Part shown: piece by piece, positions 44,265 to 51,962 of the stretch
How the letters are laid out: each line of letters starts with the position of its first letter
Numbering within the stretch: position 1 is the first letter of the stretch
From: Chitinophagales bacterium
GTDB taxonomy: Bacteria > Bacteroidota > Bacteroidia > Chitinophagales > Saprospiraceae
Assembly (NCBI GenBank): GCA_013297745.1
Contig: JAAFIM010000010.1
Span: 1 to 64,000 of the forward strand
DNA length: 64,000 nt
Direction of reading: 5' to 3'
The notes under the pieces: generated by a model
The model's database searches: none
What the model saw: the letters and a program-made list of their open reading frames with translations, nothing else
What the model was told of the DNA's origin: nothing
Position numbers and translations under genes: made by a program

Positions 44265-45383
44265 ATGCGTTTTTCTATCTCCTCGGCTGAATTAAAGGAG
44301 CAGCTTCAAATTATCGCGGGCGCAATCGCCTCCAATCCCGTGCTTCCCATTTTGGAAGATTTTTTGTTTAAAATTACTGAAGATAGCCTTACCATTTTGG
44401 GTTCGGATTTGGAAGTATTTATCAGCGCGGAATTGGCGATACAATCCACAGGCGCGGCGAATGTGGCTATTCCCGCCAAAATTTTGTTGGATACGCTCAA
44501 ACAATTGCCCACCCAACCAATTACTTTCAACATTGATTTGGAAAATTTCGCCATTTCTATCCAATCTTCCAACGGTAAATACGAACTGGCGGGCGAAAAT
44601 GGGGACGATTATCCCCGTTTGCCTCAAGCCGACACGACCAGCGAGGTAAATATCCCCGCCGCGTTATTGTTGAGAGGTTTGGGTGCTACAGCTTTCGCAA
44701 CCAGTTCGGACGAATTGCGCCCAGCTATGACGGGTGTTTTGACCAAATTGGAACCGCAAAGTATTTCGTTCGTGGCTACAGACGCGCACAAGTTGGTAAA
44801 ACACACCTTCAACGAGATAGAATCGGGCATCAACACCCAGTTTATTATCCCCCGCAAAGCTATCAATTTGTTGGGTAAAGCGTTGACCAACAGCAGTTTG
44901 GAGGTTACTATCAAATACTCGCGCAATAATGCGTTCTTTTTCTTCGGCAATCAAATGTTGTCTTGCCGCTTGATAGATTCCAACTTCCCCGATTACAACG
45001 CGGTTATTCCCAAAAACAACCCCAACTTGTTGCAAATTCAGCGCGTAGATTTGTTGGCTTCGCTCAAACGCATCGCCAACTTCGCCAGCAAAACCACCAA
45101 TCAGGTAAAATTTAACCTAGCTACAGACAGTCTAACTATAGAAGCAGAAGATTTGGATTTTTCCAATAAAGCCACCGAACAATTGCCCTGCCACTACGAG
45201 GGCGACGACCTAACTATAGGCTTTAACGCTAAGTTTTTGATAGAAATGTTGAACGTGTTGGATTGCGATAATATCCGTATGGAACTTTCCACCCCCAACC
45301 GCGCAGGGCTGATAAAACCCGAAGAAAATGATATTAACGAAGATTTATTGATGTTGATAATGCCCGTGCTTATCTACGCTTAG
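44265..45383 (+). CDS. dnaN: DNA polymerase III subunit beta (sliding clamp)
   Basis: The clamp encircles DNA and tethers Pol III. The start is ATG 44265 (MRFSISSAELKEQLQIIAGAI), giving 372 residues, the family length. The reading from 44160 would add a non-conserved leader. The three clamp domains are visible, with NPVLPILEDFLFKI, FAISIQSSNGKYELAGENGDDYPRLP (split here for length), RPAMTGVL, FVATDAHKL and the C-terminal LIMPV. dnaA is not nearby. A possible -7 element, TACTTTTG, lies at 44195-44202. Confidence 0.96.
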   Translation: MRFSISSAELKEQLQIIAGAIASNPVLPILEDFLFKITEDSLTILGSDLEVFISAELAIQSTGAANVAIPAKILLDTLKQLPTQPITFNIDLENFAISIQSSNGKYELAGENGDDYPRLPQADTTSEVNIPAALLLRGLGATAFATSSDELRPAMTGVLTKLEPQSISFVATDAHKLVKHTFNEIESGINTQFIIPRKAINLLGKALTNSSLEVTIKYSRNNAFFFFGNQMLSCRLIDSNFPDYNAVIPKNNPNLLQIQRVDLLASLKRIANFASKTTNQVKFNLATDSLTIEAEDLDFSNKATEQLPCHYEGDDLTIGFNAKFLIEMLNVLDCDNIRMELSTPNRAGLIKPEENDINEDLLMLIMPVLIYA

Positions 45384-45405
45384 TAAATTTATCTATAGTA
45401 AAACG

Positions 45406-45444
45406 AAAAGCCTCTTCTCCAGCTGGAAAAGGGGCTTTTTTTTG
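45406..45444 (+). terminator. Rho-independent terminator behind dnaN (repeat copy 1)
   Basis: AAGCCTCTTCTCC pairs with GGAAAAGGGGCTT around an AGCT loop, followed by eight T. A near-identical 37-bp copy occurs at 47646-47684, on the other side of the WG/caspase gene. Confidence 0.8.
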
Positions 45445-45537
45445 TATAAAAAGTTCAAATTTTTGAACAAGCGTATAATTTTTTTCCACCCAACCCGTTT
45501 AGCTCAAAATTCTTCATTAAAAAAATACTCTTTGGCT

Positions 45538-47640
45538 ATGTTAAAACCCTTTTTTTGTAGCTTTTTGTTAGCTGCAACGGCTTTTTTGCCCGCAAACGCT
45601 CAGGAATGGGCGTTCTTTTTGGATAAGTCTGTAGAACCAGAGCCCGCGCTTGGGTGGGGTTCTCACTATAATTATCATTTTTCTGAAGGTTTAGCTTTTG
45701 TCAAGCACAAAGATGCCGATGCTTACGGTTTTGTGGATAAAACGGGTAAATGGGTTATAGACCCTGTGTTTAAATCCAATTGGGAGCGTCTCTATGGATT
45801 AGGCAACTCTAATTTTAGCGAGGGTTTGGCTTCGGTTTTAGTTTATGATTGGGTTGGTTGCAAAACTGAAAATGAGGGTATGGGTTGTATAGATAAAACG
45901 GGTAAATGGGTTATAAAGCCTGTTTTTAAGCGCATAACCCAATTTTCTGAAGGTTTGGCTGCTGCTTGTATGCCTGGCGGACGTTCTGGTTTTATAGATA
46001 AAACGGGTAAATGGGTGGTAGAACCGCAATTTGCGTCCTTGGGGCATCTTTGCGATGGTTTGGCAGTAGCCCAATCAGAACCTTACGGGCCTTACGGATT
46101 TGTGGATAGAACGGGCAAATGGGTAATAGAACCTCAGTTTTATGATGTTGGTCGTTTTTCTGATGGTTTGGCTCCTGCTGTGGTAAAACAATACGGCGAT
46201 TGGGGCTACATAGATAAAACAGGCCAATGGGCGATTAAACCAAAATTTGGCGAAGCGTTTGATTTTTCTGAAGGGCTTGCTTTGGTGCGAACTGAAGGCA
46301 AAGTGAATAAGTCAGAAGAGGGATATGCTTATATCAACAAATCGGGTAAAATAGCTTGGGGGGACGTAGAACTGCATTATCATTATTTCCGCCCGCTAAA
46401 ACAGGGTTTAATAGCAGAGCCTTCCAATGGCAAATTTGGCTATCTTGATGCTACTGGCAAATGGGTTATTAAACCCACTTTTCGTATGTTAGGCAATTTT
46501 CACGAGGGGCTGGCTTATGCTGAAGATGCGGAAACGGGTAGAAGTGGGTTTATCAGACACCCAACTAATCCCAATCCTGACCCAAAACCTAATCCCGACC
46601 CCAAACCTAATCCTATAGGGGAAAAAACGCCAGTTATTCAATGGGAAAGTCCACAATCGGGGGAAATAACGACCAAAAATTCAACCTTTAACGTGAGTGC
46701 TTGTGTACAATCGCCCACAGAGGTTAAAAATGTGCAGCTATATCTCAACGGCAAACTGCAGACTACAAAAGGGTTTATCGTGGAAGAAGATTGCAAATAT
46801 CAACTCGCCACTACTATCAATCTCAACAAAGGCCAAAATGAAATTTATATAATGGCTTCCAATTCAGCAGGTAGCGGCAAGTCAGCGAGTTGTTTCATCA
46901 ATTATCAAACCGACCAACCCAATCCCAAACCTAATCCCGTTTCTGCTGGCAATTATCACGCGCTTTTGATAGGGGTAAATGAGTATCAAAATATGGGCGA
47001 TTTGCGCAATCCTATAGCGGATATGGAAAAAATGCAGGATATTTTGACCAATATCTACACTTTTGAAGCTGATGATGTGCGCTTGTTAAAAAATCCCAGC
47101 AAACAGCAGATTGTTACGGAGATTAGCAACTTACAAAACCGACTTGGCGAAAAAGACCATTTAATCATTTTCTTCTCAGGACACGGCACAGAGTACAACA
47201 AAGAGGGTTATTGGCTGCCAGCAGATGCAGAAAGTAGCAAAGGAGGCAGCAAATGGTTGGCTTATTCGGAAATACTCACTTATATCCGCAAGTTCAAAGC
47301 TAAACATATCCTGCTAATGGGCGATGCTTGTTACAGCGGTAGTATGGTGTTGGGCGATAATATGATGCAAGAACGCACTTGCGAGATTTTGGATAAATTA
47401 ACCAGCAGACGGATTATCACAGCGGGTGCAAAAACTGTCGTTCCCGACGAAAGCGTGTTTTTAAACTATTTTTCCAAAGCTTTGCGCGACAATCGCGAAA
47501 CTTGTATAAGCGCAGAGGATGTTTATCTGTCTATCAAACAATCCGTTATTTACAACAGCCCCAATAATCACATCCCCCAAAGCGGTATTTTGCCCAACAC
47601 GGGCGCAGAGGGTGGCGAGTTTATTTTTAGAAAAAAATAG
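45538..47640 (+). CDS. Secreted WG-repeat protein with C-terminal caspase-like (peptidase C14) domain
   Basis: The start at ATG 45538 gives a signal peptide (MLKPFFCSFLLAATAFLPANAQ). The 700-residue product then has about seven WG repeats (YGFVDKTGKWVIDPVF pattern, residues about 50-350) and a Pro-rich linker (NPDPKPNPDPKPNP). An Ig-like domain follows (about 375-465), then a second NPKPNP linker and a caspase-hemoglobinase fold domain. The catalytic dyad is present: His549 in FFSGHG and Cys598 in GDACYSGS. LLIGVNEYQNMGDLRNPIADMEKM (in parts) is the usual N-terminal caspase strand. It is probably periplasmic or surface-exposed. The substrate and the trigger are unknown. Confidence 0.88.
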   Translation: MLKPFFCSFLLAATAFLPANAQEWAFFLDKSVEPEPALGWGSHYNYHFSEGLAFVKHKDADAYGFVDKTGKWVIDPVFKSNWERLYGLGNSNFSEGLASVLVYDWVGCKTENEGMGCIDKTGKWVIKPVFKRITQFSEGLAAACMPGGRSGFIDKTGKWVVEPQFASLGHLCDGLAVAQSEPYGPYGFVDRTGKWVIEPQFYDVGRFSDGLAPAVVKQYGDWGYIDKTGQWAIKPKFGEAFDFSEGLALVRTEGKVNKSEEGYAYINKSGKIAWGDVELHYHYFRPLKQGLIAEPSNGKFGYLDATGKWVIKPTFRMLGNFHEGLAYAEDAETGRSGFIRHPTNPNPDPKPNPDPKPNPIGEKTPVIQWESPQSGEITTKNSTFNVSACVQSPTEVKNVQLYLNGKLQTTKGFIVEEDCKYQLATTINLNKGQNEIYIMASNSAGSGKSASCFINYQTDQPNPKPNPVSAGNYHALLIGVNEYQNMGDLRNPIADMEKMQDILTNIYTFEADDVRLLKNPSKQQIVTEISNLQNRLGEKDHLIIFFSGHGTEYNKEGYWLPADAESSKGGSKWLAYSEILTYIRKFKAKHILLMGDACYSGSMVLGDNMMQERTCEILDKLTSRRIITAGAKTVVPDESVFLNYFSKALRDNRETCISAEDVYLSIKQSVIYNSPNNHIPQSGILPNTGAEGGEFIFRKK

Positions 47641-47645
47641 TTATA

Positions 47646-47684
47646 AAAAAAGCCTCTTCTCCAGCTGGAAAAGGGGCTTTTTTT
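47646..47684 (+). terminator. Rho-independent terminator behind the WG/caspase gene (repeat copy 2)
   Basis: The same AAGCCTCTTCTCC/GGAAAAGGGGCTT hairpin as at 45406-45444. Its T run overlaps the stop codon of the convergent leucine-rich-repeat gene. Confidence 0.8.
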
Positions 47685-48501
47685 AATGGCAAAACTTCAA
47701 ATTAGGGGGTAATTTTTGGGGTATTTCTTCCAATGGGTTAAAATGACAATACAAGCGCCTTAATTTACTGCTGAATGCTGGCAATTTTTTAATCTTATTG
47801 AAAGAGCATACAATTTCTATCAAATTATCAGATATTTTGGGCAAACTTGTTATCTCGTTATTGCTACAATTTAAAGTTATCAATTTTTCGGGTAAAATAT
47901 CGGGCAAAGTTTCTATCTTATTATGACTACAGTTGAAAGTTTCTATATTATTGGGTAAAATGTTAGGTAAAGCTTCGATTTCGTTATAACTACAATCAAA
48001 CTCAATTAACGTTTCGGGCAGAAAATCGGGTAGACTGGTGATTTGGTTATGGCTACATTCAAAAATTATCAGCCTTTCAGGCAAAGAACTTGGCAAACTG
48101 CTAATACTGTTGTTGTTACAATAAAGATACTCTAAGTTAGGGGGTAAATGGGGGAGTTTTTTTATATTTTGATTATCTTCACAATACAAACTGCTTAAAT
48201 TGATGGGTAAATTTGAGGGTAATTCCTCGTAGGGGTAATTGTTTAGATGTAGTTCTTCTACTGTTGAGGGCAAGTACAAAGGCCAGAAATCTGCGTTATC
48301 CTCATCCAATATCAGTAGGTGGATATTGAAATCTTGGGGAGTGTATATGCCAAAAGTAGGATAAGATTTTTGCTCAAGATATGCTTGTAAATCCCAATGG
48401 ATGCTGGCTGCTAATTGTTCAGCTAAATTTATATTGTCAGTATCTCCTGTGCATAATAATAGCATAATTTTGTGCTGTTCAGTTGATAAATTAGTATCCA
48501 T
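47683..48501 (-). CDS. Leucine-rich-repeat protein
   Basis: The start is chosen at Met 48501 (MDTNLSTEQHKIMLLL) because the hairpin terminator at 48521-48570 would otherwise lie inside the coding region. The 272-residue product has a 90-residue N-terminal part like repeat-associated regions in Bacteroidota LRR proteins. It is followed by about nine LRRs of 20-21 residues with the form LPxxLPxxLxxLxCSxNxI. There is no signal peptide. It is probably a cytoplasmic protein-interaction module; the partner is unknown. Confidence 0.8.
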   Translation of the reverse strand: MDTNLSTEQHKIMLLLCTGDTDNINLAEQLAASIHWDLQAYLEQKSYPTFGIYTPQDFNIHLLILDEDNADFWPLYLPSTVEELHLNNYPYEELPSNLPINLSSLYCEDNQNIKKLPHLPPNLEYLYCNNNSISSLPSSLPERLIIFECSHNQITSLPDFLPETLIEFDCSYNEIEALPNILPNNIETFNCSHNKIETLPDILPEKLITLNCSNNEITSLPKISDNLIEIVCSFNKIKKLPAFSSKLRRLYCHFNPLEEIPQKLPPNLKFCH

Positions 48502-48520
48502 TTGCGAGTTTTTTTTATGA

Positions 48521-48570
48521 AAAAAGGTTAAAAATATCACATTTAATAAGGATATTTTTAACCTTTTTGA
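48521..48570. terminator. Strong bidirectional hairpin between rlmB and the LRR gene
   Basis: The 18-bp perfect arms (AAAAAGGTTAAAAATATC at 48521-48538 and its complement at 48551-48568) are separated by 12 bases. It should terminate rlmB transcription on the minus strand. Confidence 0.75.
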
Positions 48571-48599
48571 TTTTTTATAGATTAGTTTTTAAAAATATC

Positions 48600-49382
48600 T
48601 TACTGCAAACGTTGGCGCATTACCTCGTACAACACCATACCTGTAGCCACAGAAACGTTGTAAGAATCGGTTTTGCCGACCATAGGAATGCGGAAAGTGC
48701 CATTCAATTCTTTGAGTAGGTCATAATTTACCCCGCGACCTTCAGCGCCCATAACTATAGCTATAGGGCGTTTGAAAGCGGTTTCATAAAGCATCGTTTT
48801 GCCTTTCATATCGGCTGCCAAAAGCTCAATTTCATTCCGTTGTAGATATTCCACAGCAGTTTGCAAGCTCGACACACGACAAACGGGCAATATATTCAAC
48901 GCACCAGCTGAAGTTTTCATCGCATCGGCGTTGATAGCGGCTATATTTTTTTTAGAAACTATCAAAGCGTGAGCGCCAGCCAATTCAGCCGAGCGGGCTA
49001 TAGCACCCACATTTCGCACGTCTGTAATCCCGTCCAATAGCACAAATAAAGGCGTTTCCCCTTTGGCCAAAACTTCGGGTAAAATATCCTCCAAATTTTG
49101 ATACACAATGGGCGAAACTATACCAATAATGCCTTGGTGGTTGTTGCTGGTGATGGTATATAATTTCTCTTTGGGTACAACCTGCAACGGGATGTTGGCT
49201 GCTTTGCAGAGATTACGAACTTCTTTTTCAAAATCGCCCCGCGTGCCTACCTGCATCATAATTTTTTCAAACTGTTTGCCCACTTCCAAAGCGTCCAGAA
49301 CAGGGTGTCTTCCGTAAATTATCTCGCCCGAAAACTCCTCGCGGTCTCCATCTTGGGCTTTTTTATAAGGTTTATGTTCCAT
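48600..49382 (-). CDS. rlmB: 23S rRNA (guanosine-2'-O-)-methyltransferase RlmB, SpoU/TrmH family
   Basis: The enzyme methylates the 2'-O of a G in 23S rRNA using SAM. The 260-residue product has the N-terminal substrate domain (EIIYGRHPVLDALEVGKQ) and the knotted SPOUT core. Motif 1 is LDGITDVRNVGAIARSAEL, motif 2 IVMGAEGRGVN and motif 3 IPMVGKTDSYNVSVATGMVL with the conserved Asn. It follows gldD by 39 bp on the minus strand. It could be the TrmH-type tRNA enzyme, but the layout favours RlmB. Confidence 0.9.
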   Translation of the reverse strand: MEHKPYKKAQDGDREEFSGEIIYGRHPVLDALEVGKQFEKIMMQVGTRGDFEKEVRNLCKAANIPLQVVPKEKLYTITSNNHQGIIGIVSPIVYQNLEDILPEVLAKGETPLFVLLDGITDVRNVGAIARSAELAGAHALIVSKKNIAAINADAMKTSAGALNILPVCRVSSLQTAVEYLQRNEIELLAADMKGKTMLYETAFKRPIAIVMGAEGRGVNYDLLKELNGTFRIPMVGKTDSYNVSVATGMVLYEVMRQRLQ

Positions 49383-49421
49383 TATTATAAATAAATTAAA
49401 ATCAATTGAAAAGATGAAAAG

Positions 49422-50054
49422 TTAATTTTTCCACTCGAAAGAGTTGAGTATGCCCATCATATCCGATTTGACAAACTCCACTATGGGCGCGAGCGAATCT
49501 GGATTGGGGCGGTTGCGAAAGTACAAAGACGCGCGTACAGCATGGCGGCTGCTGTCGGTGAGTACGAATTGGAAGGGAGAAGCCACATAGCCTTCTATAT
49601 TATACAAAACCCCATAGACGTTTTTTTCGCGGCGGTTGATGGTCAAATCTTCGTTGAGGCTGGCTTTGGGGTTGTGTTCTTCCGACATTTTGTAAGCATC
49701 GCGATACACTTTAAAAATTTTTTGTTCCAACGAATCCCCGCTAATGTCCGTATAAGTAAAGTGAATATCCCCGTTGAGGTTGGGCATATACAGATTGAAC
49801 CAGCAAGCGTGTTTGGTGGCTTGGTTGATAAATAGCGTATCTTGTTCAAACCGCATATATGTTGGATATTCAAACGAAAAATTGCAATAACCAATATCAA
49901 ATTTGGTATATTCTCGCTTGGGTAAATTAAATTTTGGAAAAGAGCGCGGTTTTGGGTAATAAATAGGCTCTTCTTTGCAGGCTGAAAAATGAATACACAA
50001 AATCGCTAAACAGCTAAATATCAGCGTTTTGTTAAATAATAGGTTAAAAATCAT
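49422..50054 (-). CDS. gldD: Gliding motility lipoprotein GldD
   Basis: GldD is a lipoprotein required for gliding and T9SS function in Bacteroidota. The 210-residue product has a signal with lipobox HFSAC (Cys26), then YYPKPRSFPKFNLPKREYTKFD (in parts), CNFSFEYPTYMRF, HACWFNLYMPNLNGDIHFTY, and the C-terminal FVKSDMMGILNSFEWKN. All fit GldD in order and length. Its start overlaps gldE by 11 bp, and the gldE-gldD order downstream of ssb is the one conserved in this phylum. Confidence 0.92.
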   Translation of the reverse strand: MIFNLLFNKTLIFSCLAILCIHFSACKEEPIYYPKPRSFPKFNLPKREYTKFDIGYCNFSFEYPTYMRFEQDTLFINQATKHACWFNLYMPNLNGDIHFTYTDISGDSLEQKIFKVYRDAYKMSEEHNPKASLNEDLTINRREKNVYGVLYNIEGYVASPFQFVLTDSSRHAVRASLYFRNRPNPDSLAPIVEFVKSDMMGILNSFEWKN

Positions 50055-51405
50055 CTGGTATATTAGAGGTTTGGTTTTGGGATAAAATAGTTAGCCGCAC
50101 GCGTACAATTTTGCGCTCGTTGGCTTCCAAAATGGTAAATTCTAACTCTTCAAATTGGATAATTTCCCCCTTTTGGGGCATTTGTTGGTATAAAATAAGC
50201 AACAGACCCGCCAAAGTTTCGCTGTCTTGGCGCAAATCAACAAACCGTTCTGGGTCTATTTGGGTGATTTCCAACATAGTTTCCAACGATACAGTCGCTT
50301 GAAAGATAAAATTTTTATCATCAATAATTTGATACAATTCAAGTTCAGGCTCATCAAACTCATCGTCAATTTCGCCCACTATATTTTCCAACACGTCTTC
50401 CAAGGTAATTATACCTGTGGTTTGTCCAAACTCATCAATAACGACCGCTAAATGCTGTTTTTCTAGCTGAAAATCTGCCAATAAATCGTCTAATTTTTTA
50501 TTTTCGGGTACAAAATAGGGTTCGCGGATAACTGTGTCTATTTTCCATTTATCGCTTTGAGACAAATACCAAATCACATCTCTAAAGTGCAAAATACCTA
50601 CTATAGTGTCCAAATCTTCTTCATAAACAGGCAATCTTGAATAAGCGGAATGGCGAAAAGTTGCTATTATTTCTTCAAAACTATCCGTTTTGGCTACAGC
50701 TATTATTTCTCCACGGGTGCGCATAGCCGAACGAACCATTTTATTGGCAAATTTGACCAAACTTTTTATCATATTGACTTCGCGCTGGGCATATTGGGTT
50801 TTATTCATCGCAATATCAATCACTTGTTCTATATCTTGCTGGCTAACTTCTGTATGTTGGGTCAAATTTAAGCGTTTTTTAATCCGTTTTTCTATCAATT
50901 GGGTAAAATTGACGAGTACAAAATTGGCTGGGCTGCTAAAAAATTGGATAATTCGCACAAAATTACTTAAACCCATCGCAAGCTCAATAGGCTTTTGGCT
51001 TCCGTATAGTTTGGGGGCAATTTCTCCCACGCATACAATAAGCAGCCAAGCGATAAAAAATTGGATAATGGATATATATTCACTTGTAAAACAATCATTT
51101 AGCAATAATCCAACAACCAAAACAATAGCTATATTGACAAATGTATTGGTTACCAAAAGGGTTGAAAGTAATGGTTTGGAACGTTCTAAAAAGGTCAAAA
51201 CCAAAGCCGCTTGCGGTTTATTACTTTTTTGTAAAATAAAAATATCAGCAGGTTGCAAGGAAAAATACGCCATTTCGGCAGCCGAAATAATGGCAGAGAT
51301 GACCAATAAAATGACCAACAAAATCAAATTTAACCCAATTTCTACCATTGGATTTATCCATAAAAGGGAAAAAAACGCTTGAAAACTATCGGAGTCCGAG
51401 TCCAT
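50044..51405 (-). CDS. gldE: GldE, CNNM/CorC-type CBS-domain membrane protein
   Basis: The 453-residue inner-membrane protein has a DUF21/CNNM transmembrane domain (about residues 20-200, LVILLVISAIISAAEMAYFSL then LLIVCVGEIAPKLYG). A pair of CBS domains lies at about 215-340 (MRTRGEIIAVAK, YSRLPVYEEDLDTIVGILHFRD, VVIDEFGQTTGIITLEDVLENIVGEI in parts). A C-terminal CorC/HlyC domain follows. Coupling to gldD (11-bp overlap) identifies it as GldE, which assists GldD in gliding; it may also move or sense Mg2+. Its start lies 32 bp after ssb. Confidence 0.92.
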   Translation of the reverse strand: MDSDSDSFQAFFSLLWINPMVEIGLNLILLVILLVISAIISAAEMAYFSLQPADIFILQKSNKPQAALVLTFLERSKPLLSTLLVTNTFVNIAIVLVVGLLLNDCFTSEYISIIQFFIAWLLIVCVGEIAPKLYGSQKPIELAMGLSNFVRIIQFFSSPANFVLVNFTQLIEKRIKKRLNLTQHTEVSQQDIEQVIDIAMNKTQYAQREVNMIKSLVKFANKMVRSAMRTRGEIIAVAKTDSFEEIIATFRHSAYSRLPVYEEDLDTIVGILHFRDVIWYLSQSDKWKIDTVIREPYFVPENKKLDDLLADFQLEKQHLAVVIDEFGQTTGIITLEDVLENIVGEIDDEFDEPELELYQIIDDKNFIFQATVSLETMLEITQIDPERFVDLRQDSETLAGLLLILYQQMPQKGEIIQFEELEFTILEANERKIVRVRLTILSQNQTSNIPDDF

Positions 51406-51437
51406 ATATATAATTTTAGGATAAAAAACAAGCCCAG

Positions 51438-51866
51438 CTAAAACGGTAAATCATCGCTAGCTGCTGCATTTTCTTTGTTTTGATTGTTATTGATAAAGCC
51501 GCCTATTGTGGGTGCTGCGTTGGTTTCGGGGTTGGTTTGGGGTTCTGTTTTGCTCATAATTCGATATTTATCAGCTACAATTTCGGTGATTTCTCGCTCC
51601 CGTCCGTCTGCGTCACGCCATTTTCTGTATGTCAATTTGCCTTCTATAAATACCAAATAACCCGATTTTAAATTTTTTTCGGCTCTTTGGGCTAATTCTC
51701 GCCAAAGCACGATATTGTGCCATTCTGTAGATTCTATCCAATCGCCTTCTTTTTGATAATAATCCGAAGTGGCTAAACTGAACTTGGCAAAAACGACCCC
51801 GTTTTCAAAGTAGCGGATTTCTGGGTTTTTGCCCAAACGACCCACTAAAGTAACCCGATTTATCAT
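51438..51866 (-). CDS. ssb: Single-stranded DNA-binding protein
   Basis: SSB coats ssDNA during replication and repair. The 142-residue product has the OB-fold N terminus MINRVTLVGRLGKNPEIRY, FSLATSDYY, WHNIVLWRELAQRAEKNLKSG and VFIEGKLTYRKWRDADGRE (each as separate stretches). A Gln/Asn-rich linker leads to the acidic tip DDLPF that recruits partner proteins. The gene leads the ssb-gldE-gldD-rlmB run on the minus strand and is divergent from the histidine kinase. Confidence 0.94.
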   Translation of the reverse strand: MINRVTLVGRLGKNPEIRYFENGVVFAKFSLATSDYYQKEGDWIESTEWHNIVLWRELAQRAEKNLKSGYLVFIEGKLTYRKWRDADGREREITEIVADKYRIMSKTEPQTNPETNAAPTIGGFINNNQNKENAAASDDLPF

Positions 51867-51881
51867 AAATTTTTATTTTGG

Positions 51882-51913
51882 TTGAATTTTGCCACAAAAA
51901 AACAGTATTTTTG
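51882..51913 (+). promoter_or_regulatory. Candidate promoter of the histidine kinase operon
   Basis: TTG (51882-51884) and TATTTTTG (51906-51913) are 21 bases apart and match the TTTG/TAnnTTTG Bacteroidota form. They lie 50 bases before the start codon. Confidence 0.55.
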
Positions 51914-51962
51914 CCACAATTTTAACAAAAGTCTATATTTATATCAAAATAAGTTGAAAATA

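Noticed and set aside
50690-51382. 230-codon ORF on the plus strand opposite gldE
   Set aside because: It is fully antisense to the well-supported gldE, and no family motif is seen.
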